A DNA stretch of 64,000 nucleotides. Source: Gordonia aichiensis NBRC 108223 (GTDB taxonomy: Bacteria; Actinomycetota; Actinomycetes; Mycobacteriales; Mycobacteriaceae). Location: contig NZ_BANR01000004.1 in assembly GCF_000332975.1 (NCBI RefSeq), forward strand, positions 62,001 through 126,000, written 5' to 3'. The translations under genes were made by a program, and so were the position numbers. The notes beneath the pieces are model-generated. The model worked only from the letters and a program-made list of their open reading frames with translations. It was not told the DNA's origin and did not search any database. Below are positions 25,240 to 34,384 of this stretch, one piece after another. Position 1 is the first letter of the stretch; every line of letters begins with the position of its first letter.

Positions 25240-25929
25240 GTGAGTACGACCGTCCTCGACAGCAGTGACTGGCGCCGATCGCTGTTGACACCCACACTGC
25301 GAAAGCAGTGCTGGGGCTTCATGATCGGATCAGCGCTGTTCGCGTTGGGATCGGCGCCGTGGCTTGGTATCTGGATGGGTGCTGCCAATGCCAACATCTG
25401 CTACTTCATCGGCGCCTGGTTCTTCACCGCCGCCGCCTTCGTGCAGCTGATGCTCAGCGGCGCGGTGACGGTTCCGGTCGACTATTCGCCAGGAACCATG
25501 GTCCGCGCCGAATGGCTCAGCGCTGCAACGCAGTTCTTCGGAACTCTCATGTTCAACGTCAGTACCGGGTCTGCACTCGCTGCACACTCGATCGCCTCGG
25601 AGAAACACCTCGTGTGGTCGCCGGACGCGGGTGGATCGGTGGCATTCCTCATCAGTGGCGCGTTCGCGATCGTGGCCTACAGTCGCGTCAACAAGGCCTG
25701 GCAACCCGGAGATGTCAACTGGTGGTCGGTGCAGATCAACATGGTGGGGTGTATCGCCTTCGGCGTGAGTGCGTACGGTGCCTACATCACTCCGAACGGC
25801 AACACCGTCGACAATGTCCTCGCCAACAGCTGCACCTTCATCGGCGCCGTCTGCTTCTTTGTGTCCTCGATGATCGTGCTGCCGCGCAATTCGGCACGCA
25901 GTACGTCGTCGACGACCGAGGGGAGATGA
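25240..25929 (+). CDS. Polytopic membrane protein of unknown function, about six transmembrane segments
   Basis: A 229-residue protein starting at a GTG. Hydrophobic helices lie at about residues 24-45, 50-72, 88-105, 120-140, 155-175 and 190-212 (for example FMIGSALFALGSAPWLGI and FIGAVCFFVSSMIVL). It contains few charged residues inside the membrane region. I do not recognise a transporter family; it lacks the amino-acid/polyamine antiporter layout (no 12 helices). It lies between glutamate decarboxylase and four AraC-type regulator genes, and its stop is 6 bases before the first of them, so they are one operon. Confidence 0.75.
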   Translation: MSTTVLDSSDWRRSLLTPTLRKQCWGFMIGSALFALGSAPWLGIWMGAANANICYFIGAWFFTAAAFVQLMLSGAVTVPVDYSPGTMVRAEWLSAATQFFGTLMFNVSTGSALAAHSIASEKHLVWSPDAGGSVAFLISGAFAIVAYSRVNKAWQPGDVNWWSVQINMVGCIAFGVSAYGAYITPNGNTVDNVLANSCTFIGAVCFFVSSMIVLPRNSARSTSSTTEGR

Positions 25930-25935
25930 TATGAC

Positions 25936-26970
25936 ATGACGGATCCCGACGATCTCCCCGGTAGTCTCGATCAGCAGCGGGTTCACGACTGGCATCACCG
26001 CCTGGGCACGACAAACCAGTTGGGCAGCAACCGCTCTCGACGACTTCACCGTCAGGGGCGCTCCGGCGCCGACAACTACATGCCGACCTTCACACTCGAT
26101 GCCGACGGCGATCCCGCGGACTTCGACGAGTATCTCTTCTGGCGGCCCCTCTCGCTGGTGGTGACGTATGTGTTGCTGCGAACCCCGGCAACCATGAGCC
26201 GGACGTCGGCGCGGATAGCCGAACGGCACTCTCCCTACGTCCTGTTCGGGACAACCGATGCTCTCGTGCACGGGCACGTGATCGCAGGTGGGCGTGAGCA
26301 CTCGTATGCGAGGTCGAATCCCTTGGCCGCACTGTCGATGTCGCAGCCCTTCGCGGTGACGAACGATTCGGTGGCGGAGTTCTCGAGTGTCTGGGTGCCC
26401 GCGGAGATGGTCGACGCGGACGATCTCGCAGGATCGGATCCCGTGATCGCCGACTCGCCGTTGTCACGCGCGACCGCGGTCTTCCTACGAAACTTCGCTC
26501 ATGATGTCGCGGTGCGAGGGGCCGACGTCGACGTCGACACCGAGATGGCAGCGATAGACCTGCTGCGCTCCACCCTCAATCCGCACCGTGCTCGCACGAT
26601 CAGCGCGCTCGACAGTCCGACGATCCTGCGTGAGCGGGTCTCGGAGGTGATCGACCGGAACTACCGCGATCCCGCGTTCGATGCCGACACCCTTGCGGCG
26701 ATGCTGCATCTCAGCCGGCGGCAACTCTATCGACGGCTCTCGGACTTCGATGAGTCGCCTGCCGAGATGATCGCGCAGAGACGCCTCGACAAGGCGCACG
26801 AGTTACTTTCGTGCACAGGTACATTCGGACTCAAAGCCGTCGCACGGGCGTCGGGGTTCTCCTCCGTGGCGACGTTGCGCAACCGGTTCGCGGCACGATA
26901 CGGGATGACTCCCGTTGAGTTCAGACATCAGACCGGATTCAGACATCAGGCGGACTCCGATGACAACTGA
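25936..26970 (+). CDS. AraC-family regulator, tandem copy 1 of 4
   Basis: A 344-residue protein. The N-terminal 200 residues form an AraC-binding-like sensing domain (RRLHRQG...NYMPTF, FWRPLSLVVTYVLLRTP). The last 100 residues hold the double helix-turn-helix (FDADTLAAMLHLSRRQLYRRL; LKAVARASGFSSVATLRNRF). GGGGAG about 10 bases upstream is its ribosome site. It shares motifs and length with the next three genes, most clearly with copy 3 (both have the WRPLS...LLRTP segment). Targets are not known; the adjacent glutamate decarboxylase, membrane protein and peptidase are obvious candidates. Confidence 0.88.
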   Translation: MTDPDDLPGSLDQQRVHDWHHRLGTTNQLGSNRSRRLHRQGRSGADNYMPTFTLDADGDPADFDEYLFWRPLSLVVTYVLLRTPATMSRTSARIAERHSPYVLFGTTDALVHGHVIAGGREHSYARSNPLAALSMSQPFAVTNDSVAEFSSVWVPAEMVDADDLAGSDPVIADSPLSRATAVFLRNFAHDVAVRGADVDVDTEMAAIDLLRSTLNPHRARTISALDSPTILRERVSEVIDRNYRDPAFDADTLAAMLHLSRRQLYRRLSDFDESPAEMIAQRRLDKAHELLSCTGTFGLKAVARASGFSSVATLRNRFAARYGMTPVEFRHQTGFRHQADSDDN

Positions 26971-28138
26971 AGCACCCTCGGACGGACTGTGCCGCATCTC
27001 GGCGAGCGAGGCCCATCGAAGGAGGAACGCCGGAAGCCCACGCCGGTCTGGTGCCGGAGGTTTGACGCCGTCGGATGTGGCGCGCTGGCGATCGGAGCTC
27101 GGACTGTCGTATGCGGCGTCGGCGCCCGACGTCTATTCCGGGATGCCCGGCCTCCTACGCTACTCAGGCCACGCGAGTGCGTGGGCTGACGACGCAGATG
27201 CCTTTGAGGCACTGGTGTACCAACGTGCGTTGTCGAGTGTGCGCGTACGCGCCGAACTGTCCACCGCGCGTCGGATCCGTCGCTCGGAAGCCTCCATCGA
27301 GCGCTCGAAGAGCGGGTTGATCGCAGTCGTGCTGAACGGATCGGGCGCGAGTCACCTCGAGCAGTTCGGGCGGGTGCACACGATCGGACCCGATGAGGTG
27401 GCGATCATCAGAATGGATGTGCCGTTCACCAGTTGGACGACGTCGGTCTCGGATTCCACGGCGGTGCTCATTCCCGAGGTCGAGCTCGGGGCGGTGCAAC
27501 GGTGCGATGATCGAGTGCTCCGCGGAGTTCCGGATGGTCCATTGACAAGGGGAACAGCGATGTTCCTGCGACGCTTCGTCGCCGACGCCGCCGTCGGCCT
27601 GCATCCCGACCCGGACCCGGATACCGAGCGTGTGGTCATCGACCTGATACGTGCGACGCTGAATCGGCAGGACCACGACGCCCGGCGACTGCTCGACAAC
27701 GCACGGTCGGTGAAGGACGCCGTACGCGACCTGATCGAGAAGCGATTCGCCGACCCCGCGTTCTGCGCAGACACGCTCGCGCGGGAGCTATTCATGAGCC
27801 GACGCCACCTGTATCGACATTTCGACGCCGAGGATGCGACGCCTGCCCGGCTGATCGCCGCCCGGCGCCTCGCCCGCGCGCGCGAACTGCTCGCGGAGGA
27901 AACCCCTGTGCCGCTGCAACAGATCGCGCTACGGTCGGGATATGTCTCCGCGAGCACGCTGCGGAGTCGCTTCAGGGCCGAGTACGATCTCTCTCCCCGC
28001 GAGTATCGCGACATCGTCGCTGCTCAGAGAGCGGCCGGGATGGTCTGCTCGGGTCTTGTGAATCATGGCCATCCCGTCGAGGACGAGGTAACGAAAGTGA
28101 GGTCCCCGAGATCGGACGGAATTCGACTGGATGAGTGA
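26960..28138 (+). CDS. AraC-family regulator, tandem copy 2 of 4
   Basis: A 392-residue protein from the ATG at 26960, which overlaps the stop of copy 1 by 11 bases. It carries a longer N-terminal tail (about 35 residues) and the most diverged sensing domain of the four. The C-terminal DNA-binding domain is typical (FCADTLARELFMSRRHLYRHF; LQQIALRSGYVSASTLRSRF). A 45-residue extension follows the helix-turn-helix. The overlap argues for translational coupling to copy 1. Confidence 0.85.
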   Translation: MTTEAPSDGLCRISASEAHRRRNAGSPRRSGAGGLTPSDVARWRSELGLSYAASAPDVYSGMPGLLRYSGHASAWADDADAFEALVYQRALSSVRVRAELSTARRIRRSEASIERSKSGLIAVVLNGSGASHLEQFGRVHTIGPDEVAIIRMDVPFTSWTTSVSDSTAVLIPEVELGAVQRCDDRVLRGVPDGPLTRGTAMFLRRFVADAAVGLHPDPDPDTERVVIDLIRATLNRQDHDARRLLDNARSVKDAVRDLIEKRFADPAFCADTLARELFMSRRHLYRHFDAEDATPARLIAARRLARARELLAEETPVPLQQIALRSGYVSASTLRSRFRAEYDLSPREYRDIVAAQRAAGMVCSGLVNHGHPVEDEVTKVRSPRSDGIRLDE

Positions 28139-29132
28139 GTTGTTGACGCCTGGCGTCGTAGATGCGTGGCGCCGCCGCGTGGGGGTCTCGGCGACACCCG
28201 GTCCCAACCGGACACGACGGCTTCACCGCGTCGGTGCCGGGGGACTGGCGGAGTACATGCCGGCACTGGACGTCACACCACTCGGCAGTAGCGCCGAGTG
28301 GGAGGAGTACGCCTACTGGCGTCCGCTGTCGGTGCTCATGACCTTCGCGTTGCTGCGGACGCCGTGCGCGACTGCGAGGACCGAGCGACTCATCGGCGAC
28401 TACCCGTCGGACTTCGTCGTCGTGGCGACGCAGCGACTGCCGGTGTCCGCGACCCTTGACCTGGACGGCCAACTCTGTACGTTGGGCGCCGATGACCGAC
28501 TGGTGATCGTCGACAACAGGGCTCCGTACACGTACAGATCTTCGGTTGTGGCCGACCCGGTGGGAATCTGGGTGCCGACAGAACTGCTCGCGAGCGAACT
28601 GGAGCCCGGGGCGGGTGCGCTGAGCCCGATTGTCTTAAGCACACCTTTCGCGAGCGCTGTGGCTTCGTTCATCACAAACCTCGCTTACGCGTCAGCGGTC
28701 CGCGGCGCCGATATCGATTTGGAAACCGAACTCGGTGCCGTCGACCTGGTGCGAGCCGTGATACGCCAACGCACTCTGAGAGCGCTACGGGAGGGGGACA
28801 ACGCAAGTTTCGTTCGTGAAGCAGCGATGCGATTGATCGACGAGAACTATCGCGATCCCGATTTCGACGTCGACGAGATCGCCCGGCGGCTCTATATGAG
28901 TCGTCGCCAGCTGTACCGGCAGTTGGCGACGGCGGGATTCTCGCCTGCGGAATCGATCGTCGAACGACGCCTCGAACTCGCGCATCGCATGCTGGCCGAC
29001 AGTGACGGACTCAGTGTCGCCCACGTCGCGAAATCGGCAGGCTTTGTCTCGACGGGTGCTCTGCGAAACCGTTTCCGAGCGCGTTATGGTGTGACCCCCA
29101 ACGAGTTTCGGCAGAAGGTGGCCCGGTCATGA
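28131..29132 (+). CDS. AraC-family regulator, tandem copy 3 of 4
   Basis: A 333-residue protein whose ATG at 28131 overlaps the end of copy 2 by 8 bases. The N-terminal domain resembles copy 1 (RTRRLHRVGAGGLAEYMP; YWRPLSVLMTFALLRTP). The DNA-binding end is FDVDEIARRLYMSRRQLYRQL with a second helix-turn-helix VAKSAGFVSTGALRNRF. It is the closest paralogue of copy 1 by eye. The ligand is unknown. Confidence 0.88.
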   Translation: MSELLTPGVVDAWRRRVGVSATPGPNRTRRLHRVGAGGLAEYMPALDVTPLGSSAEWEEYAYWRPLSVLMTFALLRTPCATARTERLIGDYPSDFVVVATQRLPVSATLDLDGQLCTLGADDRLVIVDNRAPYTYRSSVVADPVGIWVPTELLASELEPGAGALSPIVLSTPFASAVASFITNLAYASAVRGADIDLETELGAVDLVRAVIRQRTLRALREGDNASFVREAAMRLIDENYRDPDFDVDEIARRLYMSRRQLYRQLATAGFSPAESIVERRLELAHRMLADSDGLSVAHVAKSAGFVSTGALRNRFRARYGVTPNEFRQKVARS

Positions 29133-30169
29133 CCGCCGATGCGCCGGTGCGTCTCGATAGCGACGCGATCGCGGCGTGGAAGCGCTCGTTGGCCGCAGCC
29201 GAGCCCGACACGTCGATGACATTGCGCGGTGAACAAGGAGTCGAGCAGTATTCGGCGGCCTTCGGGCGGGTGGCGGTACGAGATCCCCGGGCATTCAGCG
29301 TCACTGTCTTTTACCGACCACTGTCAATCATCCACGCGCTGTGTGAACTGTCGACGCCGCGACAGACCACGAGAACAGCAGAAGACGTCGAGGCCCAGGC
29401 GCACATGCCCCTTGTCATCGCGGCAGTGCATCGTCTGCACGGGACACTCCGCCTCACGCAGTACGGAACCGAAAAGCGCTACGGGTCCGACCAATTGGTG
29501 CTCACCAGCACCGCGAGCCCCTTCGTCGGAAGGTTCGACACGGTATGCGAATTGCTGATGATCCCTGCCGACAGAATGGGTCCGGAGTTGAACTCGCCGA
29601 CGGGGCATGTCCTGCCATCGGTTGCGACGTCGACGTTCGGTGCGGCCACGGCAGCCTTCGTCCGGGCGTTGGCTGTGGAAGCGGCAGCGCAGGGTCGGCA
29701 CATCGACGAGGAGGACGAACTCGCCGCGATCAGCCTGATCCGCACTACTCTCGGGCACGACACGGCATTGCCGACACACAACTCTCGTGCGGTGCTGGCT
29801 GCGGCCCGCGAGGCGATCGACCGGCACTTCGCCGATGCCGATTTCACCGCAGACTCTGTGGCCGAGCTTCTCGGGATCGGGCGACGTCAGTTGTATCGAC
29901 ATTTCTCCGGTAGTGGACAGACACCTGCCCAGTGCATCTCCGATCGACGTCTCGAACACGCTCGCCAGCTGATCGAGACACACCCCGCGATGACGGTCGA
30001 CGCCGTTGCGCACGGATCGGGCTTCACCTCGTCGGCGACGCTGCGCAATCGCTTCCGCCAGGAGTTCGGCATGAGCCTGCGTGAGTACCAATTGAGGCAA
30101 CAGCACCGTCGAGATGTCGAGGAGGACGAGGACGGGGAACGTCGGCGTGACACACACGCCTGGATGTGA
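29129..30169 (+). CDS. AraC-family regulator, tandem copy 4 of 4
   Basis: A 346-residue protein starting at an ATGA overlap (4 bases) with copy 3. The sensing domain again has a YRPLSIIHALCELSTP segment matching the WRPLS motif of copies 1 and 3. The DNA-binding part is FTADSVAELLGIGRRQLYRHF and VAHGSGFTSSATLRNRF. The C-terminal 20 residues are Arg/Glu/Asp rich. It ends 12 bases before the M20 dipeptidase start, so the operon continues. Confidence 0.88.
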   Translation: MTADAPVRLDSDAIAAWKRSLAAAEPDTSMTLRGEQGVEQYSAAFGRVAVRDPRAFSVTVFYRPLSIIHALCELSTPRQTTRTAEDVEAQAHMPLVIAAVHRLHGTLRLTQYGTEKRYGSDQLVLTSTASPFVGRFDTVCELLMIPADRMGPELNSPTGHVLPSVATSTFGAATAAFVRALAVEAAAQGRHIDEEDELAAISLIRTTLGHDTALPTHNSRAVLAAAREAIDRHFADADFTADSVAELLGIGRRQLYRHFSGSGQTPAQCISDRRLEHARQLIETHPAMTVDAVAHGSGFTSSATLRNRFRQEFGMSLREYQLRQQHRRDVEEDEDGERRRDTHAWM

Positions 30170-30181
30170 GTTACTCGAAGC

Positions 30182-31543
30182 ATGACCGCATCGACGGACC
30201 TCGAAACCCTGCGTACCCGTGTACGGGAACTGATGCCCCAGACCAGAAACGATCTCGTGGAGATGGTCGCTTTCAAATCGGTCTTCGATCCGGCAGGTGA
30301 GCCGCCGCCGGACTGCGACGCGATGGTCGAGTGGCTGATCGCGGCGTTCGCCAACCTCGGTGTGAGCGATGTCGAAGCCCATGTGACCTCCGACGGCAGT
30401 AAAGCCGTGACCGGCCACATCCCCGGCCCGCCCGACGCGCCGACCGTATTGCTCTACTTCCATCACGACGTGCAACCGCCGATGGACGAAGGCGGCGAGT
30501 GGAAGTCGCCCGCCTGGACGCTCACCGAGCGTGACGGACGGTGGTACGGGCGCGGTGCCGCCGATTGCAAGGGCAACATCGCGGTTCATCTGACGGCCCT
30601 GCGCGCACTCGCGGGCGAAGCCTCGGTGAACATCAAGATCATCGGCGAGGGATCGGAGGAGCAGGGCTCCGGGGGCATCGAGAACTTCGTCCCAGAACAT
30701 CCCGAACTACTCGCAGCCGACGCCATCCTCATTTGCGATTCCGGGAACTGTGCTGTCGGACAGCCGACGCTGACGACGAGTCTGCGGGGCATCGCGAACG
30801 TGGTCGTCAGCGTCGAGACATTAGAATCTGCAATGCATTCCGGCATGTTCGGGGGTGCTGCTCCCGACGCGCTGGCCGCGCTGATCGCCATGCTGGCCAG
30901 CCTGCGTGACGAGCACGGGAACACCACCGTCCGCGGCCTGGACTCCACCCAGGAGTTCGACGGCATCGACTATCCCGCAGAGAACTTCCGACGCGACGCG
31001 ACCGTCCTCGACGGTGTGGATGTCGTTGGCTCCGGCCGTATCTCAGACATGGTGTGGGCGAGACCCGCCGCCACTGTCCTGGGTATCGACTGCTCGCCGG
31101 TTGCCGGATCGTCTGCCGCGGTGACGCCGCGTGCGCGTGCCCGCATCAACCTCCGGGTACCGCCCGGGATGGATGCGAAAGCCGCGCAGGACGCACTGAT
31201 CGCGCATCTGCAAGACGTCGCACCGTGGCACGTGAGGGTCTCGTGCGAGCGCGAGGCCATCGGCGCGCCGTTCTCCGGATCGACCGAGGGGCCCGCCTTC
31301 GACGCACTGGTCGACGCGATGGGTGCCGCCTACGGACGCGATGTGGTGATGCAGGGGCAGGGCGGGTCGATCCCGCTGTGCACAGTGCTGCAGGAGACCT
31401 TCCCCGACGCCGAGATCATGCTGCTCGGTGTCGAGGAGCCGTCGTGTCTGATCCACGCACCGAACGAGAGCGTCGACCCATCGGAGATCGAGAATCTCGC
31501 GCTCGCGGAGGCGCTGTTTCTGCGCGATTACGCCACGAAGTAG
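30182..31543 (+). CDS. M20-family metallodipeptidase
   Basis: A 453-residue zinc peptidase. Metal ligands are H94-x-D96 (FHHDVQP), D128 (GRGAADCKGN), E159-E160 (GEGSEEQGS) and a late His in CLIHAPNES, the full binuclear set. The M20 dimerisation domain lies between about residues 210 and 330. It hydrolyses dipeptides or N-substituted amino acids in the cytoplasm. It follows the four AraC genes by 12 bases and is convergent with the benzoylformate decarboxylase gene (4 bases between stops). It may supply free glutamate from peptides for the decarboxylase upstream (inference). Confidence 0.88.
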   Translation: MTASTDLETLRTRVRELMPQTRNDLVEMVAFKSVFDPAGEPPPDCDAMVEWLIAAFANLGVSDVEAHVTSDGSKAVTGHIPGPPDAPTVLLYFHHDVQPPMDEGGEWKSPAWTLTERDGRWYGRGAADCKGNIAVHLTALRALAGEASVNIKIIGEGSEEQGSGGIENFVPEHPELLAADAILICDSGNCAVGQPTLTTSLRGIANVVVSVETLESAMHSGMFGGAAPDALAALIAMLASLRDEHGNTTVRGLDSTQEFDGIDYPAENFRRDATVLDGVDVVGSGRISDMVWARPAATVLGIDCSPVAGSSAAVTPRARARINLRVPPGMDAKAAQDALIAHLQDVAPWHVRVSCEREAIGAPFSGSTEGPAFDALVDAMGAAYGRDVVMQGQGGSIPLCTVLQETFPDAEIMLLGVEEPSCLIHAPNESVDPSEIENLALAEALFLRDYATK

Positions 31544-31547
31544 CCGC

Positions 31548-33185
31548 TCACAGCAGTGGCGGAACGGTCGGATCCACGGGGACCTCGATGAGCGTGGGAC
31601 CCGTGCGATCCGCGGCTTCATCGAGGGCGCGGCGCACCTCGACGGCGCTGCGCGCCACCACGCCCGTGACGCCGTAGCCCTCGGCCAGACGCGCGGTGTG
31701 CAGACTGGGGAGATCGAGGCCGGGCACATTCGGTGACTTCTCCTGTGCACCGAAAGATTTGAGGATGGCGTACTCGGCGTTGGCGAGGACGAGGATCACC
31801 AGCGGCAGCGAGTGCTGCGCCGCAGTATAGAGAGCCTGGATCGTGTACTGGATCGACCCGTCTCCCATCACCGCGAGGACGGGTCGATTGCGCCCCGAAT
31901 CCCGTTCTGCGAGAGCGATTCCTACGCTCGCAGGGAGTCCGATGCCCAGCGCGCCGCTGGCAAAGGTGAAAAACGAGTCTGGCTCGGTGATCGGCCATTC
32001 TGCATGGAGGTCGGCGAGGTTCGACGGAGACTCCTCGACGAGTACGGTCTCGGCCGGAACGTGGGCGCGAACGATGGAGAACAGCGCTCTCGGTGTCAGT
32101 GGTGTGGTGTCGTCGCGGTCATCCGTGACAGCCGCCGGTTCGGCGCAGGGATGCGGTGCCATGCGGTGTTCGCGACACACGATCGACGCGGTGGATTCTC
32201 TCGTAGTGACCAGTGCGCTGAGTGATTCGAGCGCAAGTACCGGGTCGGAGATGAGGCTGTCACCGACGGGCGCGCGGGAGGATTCGCCCGGATCCGAGGT
32301 GATGTGCAGCAATCGAGAGCCCTCGGGGATGTAGTCGCCGGGAACCCACGGGTAGTAACGGAAGACCGGAGCGCCCACCACGAGGATGACGTCATGACCG
32401 GCGAGGGTGGTGGACAGTGGACCCTGCGCGAACGGTAGACCACCCGCATAGAGGGGATGGTCCTCGGGAAAGGGTGCACGTTCGGATGCCGGTGCGGCGT
32501 AGACGGGCGCTCCCACACGTTCGGCGAGCGCGACCGCCTGTGCCCACCCGTCGCCGCGTGCGATGTCGGCGCCGTACACCACGACCGGATTCTCGGCGTG
32601 CGAGAGTGCATGAGCGAACTCGGCGATGCGCGTCGGGTCGGGAGCGACCCTCGTTGCCACCTGTCGGATCGCCGCGGGCGTGGCGATCTCGGTATCCCAG
32701 TCGTCGAGCGGCAACGACAGGAAGACCGGACCCGCGGGCGGTTGCAGTGCGGTGGCCACGGCCCGCATGAAAGCGGCGGGGATGTCCTGTGGGCGCACGG
32801 GTTGATAAGCCCATTTGGTCCACGGACGTGTGAGCTCCTCGGGGGCGGGATTGGTCAACCACGGCTCGAGGAGCAGCATGTCGCGTGTTTGTTGGCCAGC
32901 GGTGACGATCAACGGCGTGTGGTTGGCGGCCGCGGTGAGTAGACCGCCCATCGCGTTGCTGACCCCGGCGGCCGTGTGCACGTTGACCAGTACCGGACGA
33001 CGCATGGCCTGCGCGTATCCGTCGGCGGTCGAGATGACGCTCTCCTCGTGGAGTAAGAGAATGAAGTCGAAGTCGTCCGGAAAGTTCTGCAGGAACGTTT
33101 CCTCCGTCGACCCCGGATTGCCGAACACCGTGGTGATCCCGAGTTCGCGCAACAGTTGATAGGTGGCTTCCCGGACCGTTGTCAT
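31548..33185 (-). CDS. mdlC: Benzoylformate decarboxylase-like ThDP enzyme
   Basis: A 545-residue thiamin-diphosphate enzyme that reads very similarly to Pseudomonas MdlC. Shared features include VFGNPGSTEE (Ser of the active site), LHEESVISTADGYAQA (ThDP glutamate), VNVHTAAG (active-site His), APVFRYYPWVPGDYI and the cofactor-binding GDGS motif. MdlC converts benzoylformate to benzaldehyde and CO2. No mandelate racemase, mandelate dehydrogenase or benzaldehyde dehydrogenase is nearby, so it may serve another 2-oxo acid. It is 59 bases upstream of the acyl-CoA-dehydrogenase-like gene's end, in the same direction. Confidence 0.82.
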   Translation of the reverse strand: MTTVREATYQLLRELGITTVFGNPGSTEETFLQNFPDDFDFILLLHEESVISTADGYAQAMRRPVLVNVHTAAGVSNAMGGLLTAAANHTPLIVTAGQQTRDMLLLEPWLTNPAPEELTRPWTKWAYQPVRPQDIPAAFMRAVATALQPPAGPVFLSLPLDDWDTEIATPAAIRQVATRVAPDPTRIAEFAHALSHAENPVVVYGADIARGDGWAQAVALAERVGAPVYAAPASERAPFPEDHPLYAGGLPFAQGPLSTTLAGHDVILVVGAPVFRYYPWVPGDYIPEGSRLLHITSDPGESSRAPVGDSLISDPVLALESLSALVTTRESTASIVCREHRMAPHPCAEPAAVTDDRDDTTPLTPRALFSIVRAHVPAETVLVEESPSNLADLHAEWPITEPDSFFTFASGALGIGLPASVGIALAERDSGRNRPVLAVMGDGSIQYTIQALYTAAQHSLPLVILVLANAEYAILKSFGAQEKSPNVPGLDLPSLHTARLAEGYGVTGVVARSAVEVRRALDEAADRTGPTLIEVPVDPTVPPLL

Positions 33186-33244
33186 GACTGATTCCCTTCG
33201 ATGTGAGCGCTCGCCGATGCGTCGTCGCCGAGACGAGTAGGAGG

Positions 33245-34297
33245 TCAGACGACGTCGTCCAGACCGCTGAATCGTTGCAGTAGAAGTCCTTTGAGCTCCG
33301 GCCTACTCGCCGCCACGAGAGTGAACGTCGCCTCGCGCGACAACCTGTCGGCGTCGCTACCGGCGATCAGCGCGCGTCCGCCCTCGGCGGCGACCAGTGC
33401 CGCAGCCGCGTCGACGGCGAGTTGCGCGCCGTCGGCCCGCGCAGCGAGCAGAGCGCCGGCGTCGTCGAGCGAGTTGTCGAGGCGGGTGCGGATCTCGCTA
33501 CCCCGCTCGCGGAGGCGGCGTGCCGGCCTGGTGGCACCGGCGCGGTCGAGCAGCGCTGCGCACCGACGGAGGATGCCGAACGGCAGGGTGCCGTTGAGGC
33601 GGATTCCGGTGTTCTGGGTGGCGAAGAAATCGTCGAGGGCGACGCGGCTGACGACCAGCGCATCGGGGACGGACAGGGAGTCGATGCGCAGGCTGACGGT
33701 GTGCGAGGCATTTCCCGCGGCGAGGCGCATCGGTGAGACCGTGATCGCCGACGACATCGGGTGTGTCGGGACGATCGCGGCTATCACGTCGTCGGTGTCG
33801 ACATCGCGTGCCGAGATCTGCAGCACGTCGATGCTGCCCCATCCGCTGACGAACGGCGCGTAACCGGAGAAGACCCAACCGTCGGCGGTGCGGGTTGCGC
33901 TCATGCGTGGCGGTGTCGGCACGGCGCCCGCGTAGGCGACGCCGCCACGGATGCGCCCCGACACCGCGTCGTCGAAGAGTTCGTCGCGGAGCGCGTCGTT
34001 GGTTGTCACCGCCAGCGAGAGGACGACACCGTGGTGCTGCAGCCAGGTGAAGGCGGTCGAGAGGCAGCCACTGGTCAGGGCCTCGATGATTTCGATGACC
34101 TGGGTGAACTCGAGTCCTGGTCCACCCGCCGTCTCCGGTGCGGCGATTCCATAGAGTCCGGCGTCGGCAAGCGCGGTCCAGTGGATGGGGGGTACCTCCC
34201 CGGTCCGATCGACCTCGGCGGCGGCGGGGAACAGCAGATCGTCGGCGATCCGGTACGCAGAATCAATCAGAGTGGTGGGGCTTGGCCGAGTGTCCAC
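33245..34297 (-). CDS. Acyl-CoA dehydrogenase-like flavoprotein
   Basis: A 350-residue protein from a GTG. The N-terminal helical domain (ADAGLYGIAAPETAGGPG) and the middle beta domain (TADGWVFSGYAPFVSGWG) are typical of acyl-CoA dehydrogenases and DszC/HpaH-type flavin monooxygenases. The C-terminal four-helix domain is shorter than usual (family about 380-400 aa), and I do not see the catalytic Glu. The short form fits class-D flavoprotein relatives or a diverged ACAD. It may form an operon with mdlC downstream (59 bases). Confidence 0.72.
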   Translation of the reverse strand: MDTRPSPTTLIDSAYRIADDLLFPAAAEVDRTGEVPPIHWTALADAGLYGIAAPETAGGPGLEFTQVIEIIEALTSGCLSTAFTWLQHHGVVLSLAVTTNDALRDELFDDAVSGRIRGGVAYAGAVPTPPRMSATRTADGWVFSGYAPFVSGWGSIDVLQISARDVDTDDVIAAIVPTHPMSSAITVSPMRLAAGNASHTVSLRIDSLSVPDALVVSRVALDDFFATQNTGIRLNGTLPFGILRRCAALLDRAGATRPARRLRERGSEIRTRLDNSLDDAGALLAARADGAQLAVDAAAALVAAEGGRALIAGSDADRLSREATFTLVAASRPELKGLLLQRFSGLDDVV

Positions 34298-34384
34298 CCG
34301 ACCGAGCGTAACCCGCCGGCCGAAGCGAGATGGCGGGTCCGCTCTTGTCGTGCGGGCGAGATCACGCGCCCACGAGGCCTGGTG

